A DNA stretch of 64,000 nucleotides from Chitinophagales bacterium (GTDB lineage Bacteria; Bacteroidota; Bacteroidia; Chitinophagales; UBA8649): positions 620,001 through 684,000 of the forward strand of contig JACJYS010000001.1 in the NCBI GenBank assembly GCA_020635995.1. Direction: 5' to 3'. Under the pieces are notes generated by a model. The model saw only the letters and a program-made list of their open reading frames with translations. It had not been told where the DNA came from and ran no database searches. The position numbers and the translations under genes are program-made. This document shows, piece by piece, positions 35,552 to 44,307 of this stretch. Positions within the stretch are counted from its first letter, which is position 1. Every line of letters begins with the position of its first letter.

Positions 35552-38500
35552 ATGAAACATAAAAACAAAGCTGAAAAGCATCTTTTTCCAGAATACGACT
35601 CGTTAAACCTTAGCGATATAGATAAATCTATTGCTAAATTTTGGGAAGATGAAAGCATTTTTGAAAAATCTGTAGAAGAAAAAAATGACGACAATACTTT
35701 TGTGTTTTACGAAGGTCCTCCTTCTGCCAATGGCTTGCCGGGCATACACCACGTAATGGGGCGTACGGTTAAAGACCTTTTTTGCCGCTACAAAACCATG
35801 CAGGGTTACAAAGTACCACGTAAAGGTGGCTGGGATACACACGGTTTGCCCGTAGAACTTGAAGTAGAAAAGGAGCTGGGCATTTCTAAAGTAGATATAG
35901 GCACTAAAATAACTTTAGAAGAATACAACCAAAAATGTCGGGAAAGAGTACTAAAATTTAAAGACGTTTGGGACGATTTAACCATAAAAATGGGTTATTG
36001 GGTAGATTTAGATAATCCCTACATTACATTTGAAAACGATTATATAGAATCAGTTTGGTGGGTAATTAATCAATTTTTTGAAAAAGGATTGCTTTACAAA
36101 GGCTATACTATACAGCCCTATTCTCCTGCCGCGGGTACGGGCTTAAGTACTCACGAACTTAACCAGCCCGGTTGTTACAGAGAAGTAAGCGACACTTCGG
36201 TAACGGCTCAGTTTGAAATAATACGCAATAATAAAAGTGAATTTCTTTTTGACAATACAAATGAGCACGTTTACTTTTTAGCATGGACAACCACTCCTTG
36301 GACTTTGCCCTCTAACACAGCTTTGGGCGTAGGCAAAAACATAGAGTATGTTAAAGTAAAAACCTACAATCCTTACACTTTTAAACCCGTAAGTTTAGTT
36401 TTAGCAAAAAATCTAATAAATTCTGTTTTTAAAAACAGTAGGTTCTTTGAAACCGATATTAACTACCCATTTGTTAAAAAACAAACTGAAATTGCTGGTA
36501 AGCAAAGAATTGAAGCAATATTAGGTTATGAATTAACAGAGCTTCAATATCAAAACTTTATTAAAGTATATTTCAATAAAAGTAGAATAGTTGGTGATTT
36601 ATTAGACGCTTTTAAAAACTTCAAGTTTAACTTTACCAAAAGAAGTTTAGATTTATTAATAAATGCTGAAATAAATGTACTCAACCCTAAAATTCCTTTT
36701 CGTATTGTTCAAGAATTTAAAGGAAACGATTTAAAAGATATTCGCTATCATCAATTACTGCCTTACAAACAACCAGAAGAAGGCGATGCTTTTAAAGTAA
36801 TATTAGCCAATTTTGTTACCACAGAAGACGGTACAGGCATAGTGCATTTAGCTCCCAGCTTTGGAGCAGATGATAAAAATGCTGCCGATGAAAACGGCAT
36901 AGGAGCTTTAACTTTAGTAGATTTAGAAGGAAAGTTTGTTGACGGCTTAGGCGAATTAAGTGGTAAATATGTTAAGAACTACAAAGATGTTCCCGAAAAT
37001 GAATATCGCTCGGTAGATGTGGACATTGCTATAATGCTAAAAGAGCAAAACAAGGCTTTTAATGTGCAAAAATACAGCCACAACTATCCTCACTGCTGGC
37101 GTACAGATAAACCTGTTATTTATTATCCCTTAGATAGCTGGTTTGTAAAATCTACAGCGGTAAGAGAGCAACTGATAAAAAACAATAAACAGATAAACTG
37201 GAAGCCTGCCGCTACAGGAGAAGGTAGATTTGGCAAATGGCTTGAAGATTTAAAAGATTGGAATTTGTCGCGAAGTAGATTTTGGGGCATTCCATTGCCT
37301 ATTTGGCGAACCGAAGATGGCGAAGAAATGATATGTATAGGCTCTGTAGCTCAATTAAATGCCGAAATGGAAAAGGCTAAAAAAGTTTTAGGCTTAGAAA
37401 ACAAAGCTATAAACGACCTACACCGCCCATACATAGATGATGTAGTTTTAGTTTCTGCCAGCGGCAAACCTATGCACCGAGAAAGTGAAGTAATAGACGT
37501 TTGGTTTGACAGTGGAAGTATGCCTTATGCTCAGTGGGGCTACCCTAAACACAATAAAAACATGATAGACAAAGGCACTGCTTATCCTGCCGATTTTATT
37601 GCCGAAGGTGTTGACCAAACCAGAGGATGGTTTTTTACTTTGCACACCATTTCTACTATTTTGTTTGATAAACCTGCTTTTAAAAATGTAATAGCCAATG
37701 GCTTGGTTTTAGATAAAGACGGGCAAAAAATGAGCAAGCGAAAAAGAAATACCATTGACCCTTTTGAAACACTTAATACCTACGGTGCTGATGCTACGCG
37801 CTGGTACATGATGAGCAATTCTCAGCCGTGGGATAACCTAAAATTTGACCTGCAAGGTTTAGATGAAGTGCGTAGAAAACTGTTTGGTACGCTATATAAT
37901 ACCTACTCTTTCTTTTCGCTTTATGCTAATATAGACCAATTCAAATTTGCAGAAAAAAGCATTGCTTTAAAAGACCGACAGGAAATAGACCAATGGATTT
38001 TATCGGTATTAAATACTTTGGTAAAAGAAGTACAAAGTGCTTTAGATAATTACGAACCCACCAATGCGGCAAGGTTAATACAAGATTTTGTAGATAATAA
38101 TTTAAGCAACTGGTATGTGCGGTTAAATAGACGTAGATTTTGGAAAGGCGATTATAGCGAAGACAAAATAATGGCATATCAAACTCTTTACACTTGTTTA
38201 GAAACCATTAGTTTGCTTATGGCACCTTTTGCTCCTTTCTTTAGCGATTTTATGTATAGAAACCTAAATAATGTAAGCGGCAGAAATAAAGCCACGTCTG
38301 TTCATTTAGCAGATTTCCCTAAAGCCGATGAAAAAGCAATAGATACCGACTTAGAAGAAAGAATGGCTTTGGCACAAAATATTTCTTCTATGGTGCTTTC
38401 ACTTAGAAAAAAAGAAATGATAAAAGTGCGACAGCCTTTATCAAAAATAATAATACCCGTTATAAAAGAAGGTTTGCAAGCTAAAGTAGAAAAAGTAGAA

Positions 38501-39091
38501 AACTATATTTTAGATGAAATAAACGTAAAAGAAATAGAATATCTAAAAGACACTTCGGGTATTATAAAAAAGGTAATAAAACCAAATTTTAAAACTTTAG
38601 GACCTAAATACGGAAAAGATATGAAGGCTATAAATATGGCTGTTCAAAAATTTTCTCAGGAGGATATAGATGAAATAGAACAAAAAGGGCGTTATATTTT
38701 AAGCGTAGATAATAAAACGATAGAATTGTCTATAGAAGATGTAGAAATAAGCTCTGATGATATAGAAGGATGGTTGGTTGCATCGGATAAAGGCGTTACG
38801 GTGGCATTAGATATCCACATTACACCAGAGTTAGAAGCAGAGGGTAATGCCCGAGAATTAGTAAACAGACTTCAAAACTTAAGAAAAGATAAAGGTTTAG
38901 AGGTTACAGATAGAATAATTGTTACCTTAGAGAAAAGTGAAATATTTTCTGCTGCAATTAGCTTATTTAAAGCTTATATTTGCAATGAAATATTAGCAAA
39001 AGACATTTTTGAAGAAGAAAATTTAAAAACAGGAACAAAAATTGAAGTAAATGATGTTGAAATATTGATAAACATTGAAAAAATAGCATAA
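35552..39091 (+). CDS. ileS: Isoleucyl-tRNA synthetase
   Basis: The 1179-residue class Ia synthetase has the HIGH-type motif GIHHVMG near residue 64, the CP1 editing domain with TTPWTLPSNTALG, the SWFVKST core and the KMSKS motif QKMSKRKRNT near residue 724. An anticodon-binding domain follows. Between YNPYTFKP (about residue 272) and EFKGNDLKDIRY (about 390) the editing domain is longer than I recall for related Bacteroidota enzymes, by roughly 60 residues. It charges tRNA-Ile in the cytosol. It is followed by a DksA-like gene after 2 bases and then lspA, probably as one operon. Confidence 0.96.
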   Translation: MKHKNKAEKHLFPEYDSLNLSDIDKSIAKFWEDESIFEKSVEEKNDDNTFVFYEGPPSANGLPGIHHVMGRTVKDLFCRYKTMQGYKVPRKGGWDTHGLPVELEVEKELGISKVDIGTKITLEEYNQKCRERVLKFKDVWDDLTIKMGYWVDLDNPYITFENDYIESVWWVINQFFEKGLLYKGYTIQPYSPAAGTGLSTHELNQPGCYREVSDTSVTAQFEIIRNNKSEFLFDNTNEHVYFLAWTTTPWTLPSNTALGVGKNIEYVKVKTYNPYTFKPVSLVLAKNLINSVFKNSRFFETDINYPFVKKQTEIAGKQRIEAILGYELTELQYQNFIKVYFNKSRIVGDLLDAFKNFKFNFTKRSLDLLINAEINVLNPKIPFRIVQEFKGNDLKDIRYHQLLPYKQPEEGDAFKVILANFVTTEDGTGIVHLAPSFGADDKNAADENGIGALTLVDLEGKFVDGLGELSGKYVKNYKDVPENEYRSVDVDIAIMLKEQNKAFNVQKYSHNYPHCWRTDKPVIYYPLDSWFVKSTAVREQLIKNNKQINWKPAATGEGRFGKWLEDLKDWNLSRSRFWGIPLPIWRTEDGEEMICIGSVAQLNAEMEKAKKVLGLENKAINDLHRPYIDDVVLVSASGKPMHRESEVIDVWFDSGSMPYAQWGYPKHNKNMIDKGTAYPADFIAEGVDQTRGWFFTLHTISTILFDKPAFKNVIANGLVLDKDGQKMSKRKRNTIDPFETLNTYGADATRWYMMSNSQPWDNLKFDLQGLDEVRRKLFGTLYNTYSFFSLYANIDQFKFAEKSIALKDRQEIDQWILSVLNTLVKEVQSALDNYEPTNAARLIQDFVDNNLSNWYVRLNRRRFWKGDYSEDKIMAYQTLYTCLETISLLMAPFAPFFSDFMYRNLNNVSGRNKATSVHLADFPKADEKAIDTDLEERMALAQNISSMVLSLRKKEMIKVRQPLSKIIIPVIKEGLQAKVEKVENYILDEINVKEIEYLKDTSGIIKKVIKPNFKTLGPKYGKDMKAINMAVQKFSQEDIDEIEQKGRYILSVDNKTIELSIEDVEISSDDIEGWLVASDKGVTVALDIHITPELEAEGNARELVNRLQNLRKDKGLEVTDRIIVTLEKSEIFSAAISLFKAYICNEILAKDIFEEENLKTGTKIEVNDVEILINIEKIA

Positions 39092-39093
39092 CC

Positions 39094-39480
39094 ATGGCAA
39101 ACGACAATAAAAAAACAAGATATTCTGACAGCGAGTTGGAAGAATTTAAAGAAATAATAGAGAAAAAATTAGTAGAAGCCCGAGAAGAGTTAGAAGAGTA
39201 TCAAAATCAAATTTTGAAAAAAAACTCCGGTGCTTCAGATACTGATTATAAATTTAATGGCTTAGAAGATAGTCATATACTTGTAGAGCGAGAATACTTA
39301 AGCCAGCAAGCGGGCAGACAAGCCAAATTTATCAATCATTTAGAAAATGCCTTAGTGCGTATTCAAAACAAAACTTATGGTATTTGCCGTAAAACGGGCA
39401 AGTTGATAAACAAAGAAAGACTTAAAGCTGTACCTCATGCTACTTTAAGCATAGAAGCTAAAATGTCTCAAAACGATTAA
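39094..39480 (+). CDS. TraR/DksA family zinc finger-like protein
   Basis: The 128-residue protein has the coiled-coil N-terminus and the C-terminal TraR/DksA fold (ALVRIQNKTYGICRKTGKLI and ERLKAVPHATLSIEAK). Only one of the four zinc cysteines is retained, which I recall as normal for this Bacteroidota subgroup. DksA-type proteins bind in the secondary channel of RNA polymerase and tune the stringent response; whether this variant does so is not established. It starts 2 bases after ileS and precedes lspA. Confidence 0.85.
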   Translation: MANDNKKTRYSDSELEEFKEIIEKKLVEAREELEEYQNQILKKNSGASDTDYKFNGLEDSHILVEREYLSQQAGRQAKFINHLENALVRIQNKTYGICRKTGKLINKERLKAVPHATLSIEAKMSQND

Positions 39481-39484
39481 GCTT

Positions 39485-40093
39485 TTGAAAAGTAGAAGTT
39501 TTATTGCATTAAGTATTACTTTTTTAGTTCTGGTTTTTGATCAGTGGTCAAAAATTTGGATTAAAACACACATGCGTATAAATGAACAGTTTAATTTTAT
39601 AGGCAGTTGGTTTCAAATCCACTTTGTAGAAAATAAAGGAATGGCTATGGGTATTTCGTGGGGTGGCGAAATAGGAAAATACAGCCTTACTTTATTTAGA
39701 ATTATAGCCATTATTGCTATAGCTTATTATTTATTCACTTTAATAAAAGCACATAAATCAAAGTTGTTTATTGGTATTATGGCATTGATATTGGCAGGTG
39801 CTGCCGGCAATGTTATAGACAGCCTTTTCTATGGATTAATTTTTAGTGAAAGCTACACTCAAGTGGCCGGTTTTGTGCCTTGGGGCACAGGCTACACCAG
39901 TTTTATGCAAGGTCATGTGGTAGATATGATTTCTATACAGCTATTTAAAATACCTAATTGGGTGCCTGTTTATGGTGGCTACACTTTTTTCCCTTTTATA
40001 TTTAATATAGCCGATGCTGCTATTAGCGTGGGTATTATTTTAATAATTCTTTTTCAAAAACGTTTGTTTGGAGAAAAAGAGATGCAACAGTAA
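39485..40093 (+). CDS. lspA: Lipoprotein signal peptidase II
   Basis: The 202-residue inner membrane aspartic protease has four hydrophobic segments. Its two catalytic aspartates lie in GNVIDSLFYG and FNIADAAISVG, and the early VFDQWSKIW tract is also conserved. It cleaves the signal peptide of prolipoproteins just before the lipidated cysteine. The start appears to be TTG at 39485: no in-frame ATG fits, and the encoded MKSRSFIALSITFL gives the expected first helix. It lies 4 bases after the DksA-like gene. Several lipoproteins in this window would be its substrates. Confidence 0.92.
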   Translation: MKSRSFIALSITFLVLVFDQWSKIWIKTHMRINEQFNFIGSWFQIHFVENKGMAMGISWGGEIGKYSLTLFRIIAIIAIAYYLFTLIKAHKSKLFIGIMALILAGAAGNVIDSLFYGLIFSESYTQVAGFVPWGTGYTSFMQGHVVDMISIQLFKIPNWVPVYGGYTFFPFIFNIADAAISVGIILIILFQKRLFGEKEMQQ

Positions 40094-40125
40094 TGTACAA
40101 GTGTAAACACGCAACTGTTTTTATT

Positions 40126-42324
40126 TTAAAACTTCAATCTCATTTGTGCTTTGAGCTCAAAAACATTTTTGCTGTTTATTTGCTCATTTCCGGCTCCCAT
40201 ACTGTTTTCTTTTGAATAATAAGTGTTTGCCAAACGAAGCCAAACTTGTATGTTTTTAGTTACTTTGTATTGCAGATTTAAATAAGTTCTTATCCCTGTT
40301 TTGTAAAATGCAGGAATAGTAAATTGATACAGCACATCATTTTCATAAGCATAAATTCTGGCATCGTATTTTGGAACATCAAATAAAGCTATACGTGCTG
40401 AAAAAGAAAGTGGAAACATAAAATTGCTATAAGTTATGCTTTGATAAACCAAGTAGCCTGTTTGTTTTTTGTTTATTTTATCGTTATAAAAACTCATTTC
40501 TGCTCTGGTGTTTATGTTCCAGTTTTTAGTTAATTGGTAAGAAATATTTAAACGCAATCTTTGGGTAGTTTTAGGTGTGATAAAAGTGGCAGCTTCTATG
40601 GCACTTTTACTTATGTAGTTGTTATAGCTCAAATACTCTTGGTTCAATTCATTGACCTGAAATGCGTTTGCTCCAAAATAATTTTGCAGATAATTTTTGT
40701 TTTGTTGTGTTACCAATAGTCTATCGTTTTTATCTAATTCTATTTTAGTGTTTTCTTCTTTTGTTTCCCATTTGTAAGTGCAGTAAATTTCAAAATTCCT
40801 ATTGTGCTTATATTTTAACTGAAATAGTATATCCTGTCCCCTGCTGGGTTTATCGGCTCGGTATTTTAGCCACGGAAATTTGTAAAAATCATAGTAAGCA
40901 GATAGTGTAATTTTAGAAAAAGGTTTTAATTGCGTACCAAAATAAATGCCGTGTTCATTATTGGGTGCTGTGCTTTCGCCAAAAGCATTAGTATAGTTAA
41001 CAGTTTGATACTGAGGAGCATAATATCGGTGTACTATGCTAATATCGGCAAATTTGCTGGGGTTAAACATTACACCATTTAAAAAAGCATATCCCACTTT
41101 ATTTTTAGAAAAACTCAAAGCTTCCTCTCCAAAAAAATGAAAACTTTTAATCAAATAATGATAATCTATACTCACATTTTGCAGTAAATTTCCTTGAAAC
41201 TGATATTTGTTATAGAGTTCTTGCTCAAAAGCAATAGGTTTTGTAAAATAGGTGCTCACATAATTTAACCCTATGTGTTTATCTCTTTTAAAATATTGAA
41301 AATTAAATCCTGTTTTTAACTCTTGCAAAGCATTTTTACTTTGCATTTCCGTTGCAGTTCTGTGGTAGCCTGCCAACTGTATTCTATTGCTTTCTATTTC
41401 ATTTTCTAAAGTATCGGTATAATTAATATTGCCATCTATATTTTTAAAAGAAACAAAAGGAGTAAGTAAAAAATCTTTAAATTGATAGGTAAAAGCCGCT
41501 CCTCGCATAAATAAATATTCGTTTACAGAAGTAAAAGGCTTAAGCGTGCTCCCTTGCTTTTTAACCATAGCAGTGTTAACCGATTTATTAAAACCAAAAC
41601 CCGACCATAATACCAGCCCTTGTCCCATATTTATTTGATAATCGCCAAGAGCTATGGCTCGCCATTTAGTGTTTTTTCGCCAAAAGAAGTGAAAAGAATA
41701 AAAATCAAAACCCAACTTATTTTTATCTTTAAACATGGGTTCTCCGGCATCTTTTTCGGCAGTTATTCCGTAGCTTAACCTATTGCTGTAATTGTATCTG
41801 TATCTCAAATAAATTTTGCTTGGATTGCCTAAATAGTTGCCGTTTTTATAACCTTCCGTTTTCGGAAATTTTTGTTGATACCTTAAAAAAACTTGATGAG
41901 TTCCTTTGCTTAATAGTTTGCCAAATTTTATATTAAAATCATCAATATTTCCCTTTACTTTCACAAAAGGTAATATGTTTTGTATAAAATCTATTTCAAA
42001 AAAAGGGATGGCTTGAAGTTCATATATACTGATAAGTTTTCCGTTTATTTCTATATGTTTTAGTAGTGCATTAATTTGCTGGTCTGTAAAAAGTTGCGAT
42101 GATTCTAAATCATAAACAGAAGCATTATTAAGGTCTATAGGATGGTTTTTTAGCTCATTAAAATGTTCAAAATACGTATCAAAATCATAGCTTTCATCTT
42201 GATTATTTTGCATTAAAGCTTCTATTATTTGTGTTATATCACTTTCGTCTTGCGCATAAATATTTAAAGAAAACAATACCGAAATACCAAGTAAAAAATA
42301 ATATTTAAACTCACTCTTTAGCAT
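40126..42324 (-). CDS. Outer membrane beta-barrel protein with N-terminal helix-hairpin-helix domain
   Basis: The 732-residue product has a signal peptide (cut near IYAQ) and a periplasmic helical part. It contains a ComEA-like helix-hairpin-helix region (about 60-125, PIDLNNASVYDL and ISIYELQAIPFF). A barrel of alternating aromatic strands fills the rest, ending in a typical C-terminal strand, KAQMRLKF. This architecture is common and uncharacterised in Bacteroidota. The gene overlaps the end of the upstream PorV-like gene by 14 bases, so the two are co-expressed and may form one outer membrane complex. A DNA-related role is only a guess from the HhH fold. Confidence 0.78.
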   Translation of the reverse strand: MLKSEFKYYFLLGISVLFSLNIYAQDESDITQIIEALMQNNQDESYDFDTYFEHFNELKNHPIDLNNASVYDLESSQLFTDQQINALLKHIEINGKLISIYELQAIPFFEIDFIQNILPFVKVKGNIDDFNIKFGKLLSKGTHQVFLRYQQKFPKTEGYKNGNYLGNPSKIYLRYRYNYSNRLSYGITAEKDAGEPMFKDKNKLGFDFYSFHFFWRKNTKWRAIALGDYQINMGQGLVLWSGFGFNKSVNTAMVKKQGSTLKPFTSVNEYLFMRGAAFTYQFKDFLLTPFVSFKNIDGNINYTDTLENEIESNRIQLAGYHRTATEMQSKNALQELKTGFNFQYFKRDKHIGLNYVSTYFTKPIAFEQELYNKYQFQGNLLQNVSIDYHYLIKSFHFFGEEALSFSKNKVGYAFLNGVMFNPSKFADISIVHRYYAPQYQTVNYTNAFGESTAPNNEHGIYFGTQLKPFSKITLSAYYDFYKFPWLKYRADKPSRGQDILFQLKYKHNRNFEIYCTYKWETKEENTKIELDKNDRLLVTQQNKNYLQNYFGANAFQVNELNQEYLSYNNYISKSAIEAATFITPKTTQRLRLNISYQLTKNWNINTRAEMSFYNDKINKKQTGYLVYQSITYSNFMFPLSFSARIALFDVPKYDARIYAYENDVLYQFTIPAFYKTGIRTYLNLQYKVTKNIQVWLRLANTYYSKENSMGAGNEQINSKNVFELKAQMRLKF

Positions 42325-43147
42325 TTTTCTTAAAAGTATATTGCAAAGAAAGTTGTGGAGAGTAACCTAAATTAATATCCCATACAGAAGAGAAATCAAT
42401 ATCTAAGTTTTTAACGTGCGTACCCAAACCAAAGGTAAATAAAGTGGGTTGAGTAGCTCCGCCAATTCTTAATGACAAATATTTGTGTACATCATAATTA
42501 AAACCCAGCCTTATTTGAAATGGATTAATTAAATCTTTTTGTGCTTCTAATATTATTTCAAATTTTTTGGAAGGCAAATAAGCCAAACCGAGTTTAAATT
42601 CGGTGGAAAGTGTTTCTTTATACACTTTTTCCAGTTTCATTTTTATGGGATTATAAACTGTAAAGCCAATGTGAAATTTATTTATAGGTTTATACAAAAC
42701 TCCTAAATTGAAAGAAACTAAACTTTTACTGCCATTTTCGGCTATTGCCAAACGATGATAATTAAATTTTAAACCTGCCGAAATTTTACTGCCAAAGTTT
42801 TTAGCATAGCCTATGCCTATTTCTGTTTCATTGTATAAACTATAGCCATAAAAATAACTTGTTAAACTAAATGCCCCCAGTTTGTCATTTTTGTAGGTAA
42901 AAGCCAAGTTAAAAGCATTAATATTGGATTGTAAAAACCTATTTTCTGCATATAAGCCCAATTGTGTATGCTTTAAAAAAGCAGTATTAGCAATATTGTT
43001 AAAAGCCGAAAAAACATTGATTTGCGTAGTGCTTGTTTTGCCCATGGCTTGCTGTTTCGCTCCCACGGTAGCTTGCTCGCCTCCGGCAAAAACGAAGGCA
43101 AAAAAGGCTGTAAAACAGTAAGAAATAAAAAAGCGGACTACATACAT
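42311..43147 (-). CDS. PorV/PorQ-like outer membrane barrel protein
   Basis: The 278-residue product has a signal peptide (residues 1-21), then AKQQAMGKTSTTQINVFSAFNNIANTA-like start strands of the PorV/PorQ and FadL type. Barrel strands with the C-terminal LSLQYTFKKNAKE follow. PorV and PorQ proteins act as shuttle or anchor components in type IX secretion. The assignment to a subgroup is tentative because only the general fold and the N-terminal pattern are visible. It is the first gene of a two-gene unit with the HhH barrel protein. Confidence 0.65.
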   Translation of the reverse strand: MYVVRFFISYCFTAFFAFVFAGGEQATVGAKQQAMGKTSTTQINVFSAFNNIANTAFLKHTQLGLYAENRFLQSNINAFNLAFTYKNDKLGAFSLTSYFYGYSLYNETEIGIGYAKNFGSKISAGLKFNYHRLAIAENGSKSLVSFNLGVLYKPINKFHIGFTVYNPIKMKLEKVYKETLSTEFKLGLAYLPSKKFEIILEAQKDLINPFQIRLGFNYDVHKYLSLRIGGATQPTLFTFGLGTHVKNLDIDFSSVWDINLGYSPQLSLQYTFKKNAKE

Positions 43148-43490
43148 TCAGTATAAATATAAGTAATGCGTTTTAAATATTATAAAGATTTCAGAATTAT
43201 TTTATAACAAAGTGTATTTATCATTGGTAGTATGTCATCTAACCAACGAGAGGAATCTACCTTATTTTTTTAGAGATTCAGCTACTCATGCAAGGTAGAT
43301 ATTTCACTTCGTCTGCTTGCCGCAGGCAGGTTCAATATAAGTGGGGGCGGCACAGTATTCGTGGCACGACTTGGAGTTGTGCCACGAGTAAAAATATTTT
43401 TACAATCTTAAGTTTTTTGCTAAAAATTTTGTAATCTCAATATATATATATATTAGAGGCTATATTTATTAAATTAAAACCAAATTAGTC
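43148..43490. other. Gene-free region with palindromes
   Basis: No gene is seen. The region contains GAGGAATCTACCTTA (shared with the REP-like motif near 6168), CTTGCCGCAGGCAGG, a 13-bp GC-rich hairpin at 43359-43387, a perfect 16-base palindrome GTAAAAATATTTTTAC (43388-43403) and an AT dinucleotide run near 43440. Confidence 0.55.
43359..43387. repeat. Long GC-rich hairpin
   Basis: TCGTGGCACGACT (43359-43371) and AGTTGTGCCACGA (43375-43387) pair over 13 positions with one G-T wobble and a 3-base loop. The AT palindrome follows at once. It does not end in a T tract and no gene ends here. A REP-like role is possible. Confidence 0.6.
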
Positions 43491-43553
43491 ATGAAAAAAT
43501 TATTTTTTATCAGTTTGTTAATCCTTTTTTACATCACTAATATCAAACCCTAA
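43491..43553 (+). pseudogene. Possible signal-peptide-only ORF (gene remnant)
   Basis: A 20-codon frame starts ATGAAAAAATTA and encodes a Lys-Lys start followed by a hydrophobic LFFISLLILFYI core, then stops. It reads like a signal peptide cut off from its mature part. It overlaps the end of the convergent gene at 43518. It may be a truncated gene or a chance frame. Confidence 0.25.
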
Positions 43554-44192
43554 ACGTTTACCTGTTTTATGGCTTATAGTTCCACCGGAAATGGTTTTTT
43601 GAGCTACTGTAAGTTCTTTTACCATGCTATATTTTGGCACCCAAAGGTCAAAATCTATACAATATGCCATTATTTGCTCTACTATTAGCTTTATCATTTC
43701 TTGATTGATAACTAATTTGTCAAAATCTTTATATAAAAAACCTAACTTTTCTTCGCCTTCTAAAAAGAAATGATAATCTTTATTTACAAATATTCTCGCT
43801 ATTAAATAGCCCACATCGTTCATTCTTGAATATTTAAAAGAATCTGCCAAGTAGTTATACACCTCTATCATGCCCACATATTTATTGCGTTCGTCATTTT
43901 TAACGTACTCGGTTTTGTTAATATGAAAATCATCTTCAAAACTAAACACATTGGTATGCATACTAAAAATAAGTAAGTCTCCGGCAAATTTCAATCGGGC
44001 TTCAAACTTCCCGTTTTCATCATACTCTACCTCAAAAAGTTCTTCTTTCAATTCTTTTTGTAAGTAATTGCTATACTCGTGTAGTATAATTTTTAGTTCT
44101 TCAAAAACTTCCGTAGTGGAATTATATACTTCTTGTTTTAAATTTCCTTTAGCTTTTAAAAATTGAGCCAGTTGTTTTAAATTTTCAGTCAT
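43518..44192 (-). CDS. Conserved hypothetical cytosolic protein
   Basis: The 224-residue protein has no signal peptide or membrane segment and mixes helical and beta stretches (FEARLKFAGDLLIFSMHTNVF, DVGYLIARIFVNKDYHFFLEG). The end, TISGGTISHKTGKRLGFDIS, is distinctive. I recall similar proteins in Bacteroidota but know no function and see no catalytic motif. It lies downstream of a REP-like palindrome and is oriented like proS, but 115 bases separate them, so co-transcription is uncertain. Confidence 0.65.
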   Translation of the reverse strand: MTENLKQLAQFLKAKGNLKQEVYNSTTEVFEELKIILHEYSNYLQKELKEELFEVEYDENGKFEARLKFAGDLLIFSMHTNVFSFEDDFHINKTEYVKNDERNKYVGMIEVYNYLADSFKYSRMNDVGYLIARIFVNKDYHFFLEGEEKLGFLYKDFDKLVINQEMIKLIVEQIMAYCIDFDLWVPKYSMVKELTVAQKTISGGTISHKTGKRLGFDISDVKKD

Positions 44193-44229
44193 TTTTCTTT
44201 GTTTTTGGTATTGAGTAATCTGTGTTCAG

Positions 44230-44270
44230 ATTCCTGCCTCTGCCTTATCGGCAGACAAGTTCGCAGGAAT
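44230..44270. repeat. REP-like nested palindrome
   Basis: ATTCCTGC (44230-44237) and GCAGGAAT (44263-44270) form an outer stem, and TCTGCC (44239-44244) and GGCAGA (44250-44255) an inner one. The following GAATGACGAAT continues the motif. CGGCAGACAGGAATC near 1916 is related. Confidence 0.65.
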
Positions 44271-44307
44271 GACGAATATCTATTTTACAAATTACCTAAT
44301 TATCAAA

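Noticed and set aside
39343..39470. Loss of zinc cysteines in the DksA-like protein as a sign of decay
   Set aside because: From memory, this Bacteroidota subgroup usually keeps only the GIC cysteine and the following GKLI...AVPHATLSIEAK pattern, so it is not a broken gene.
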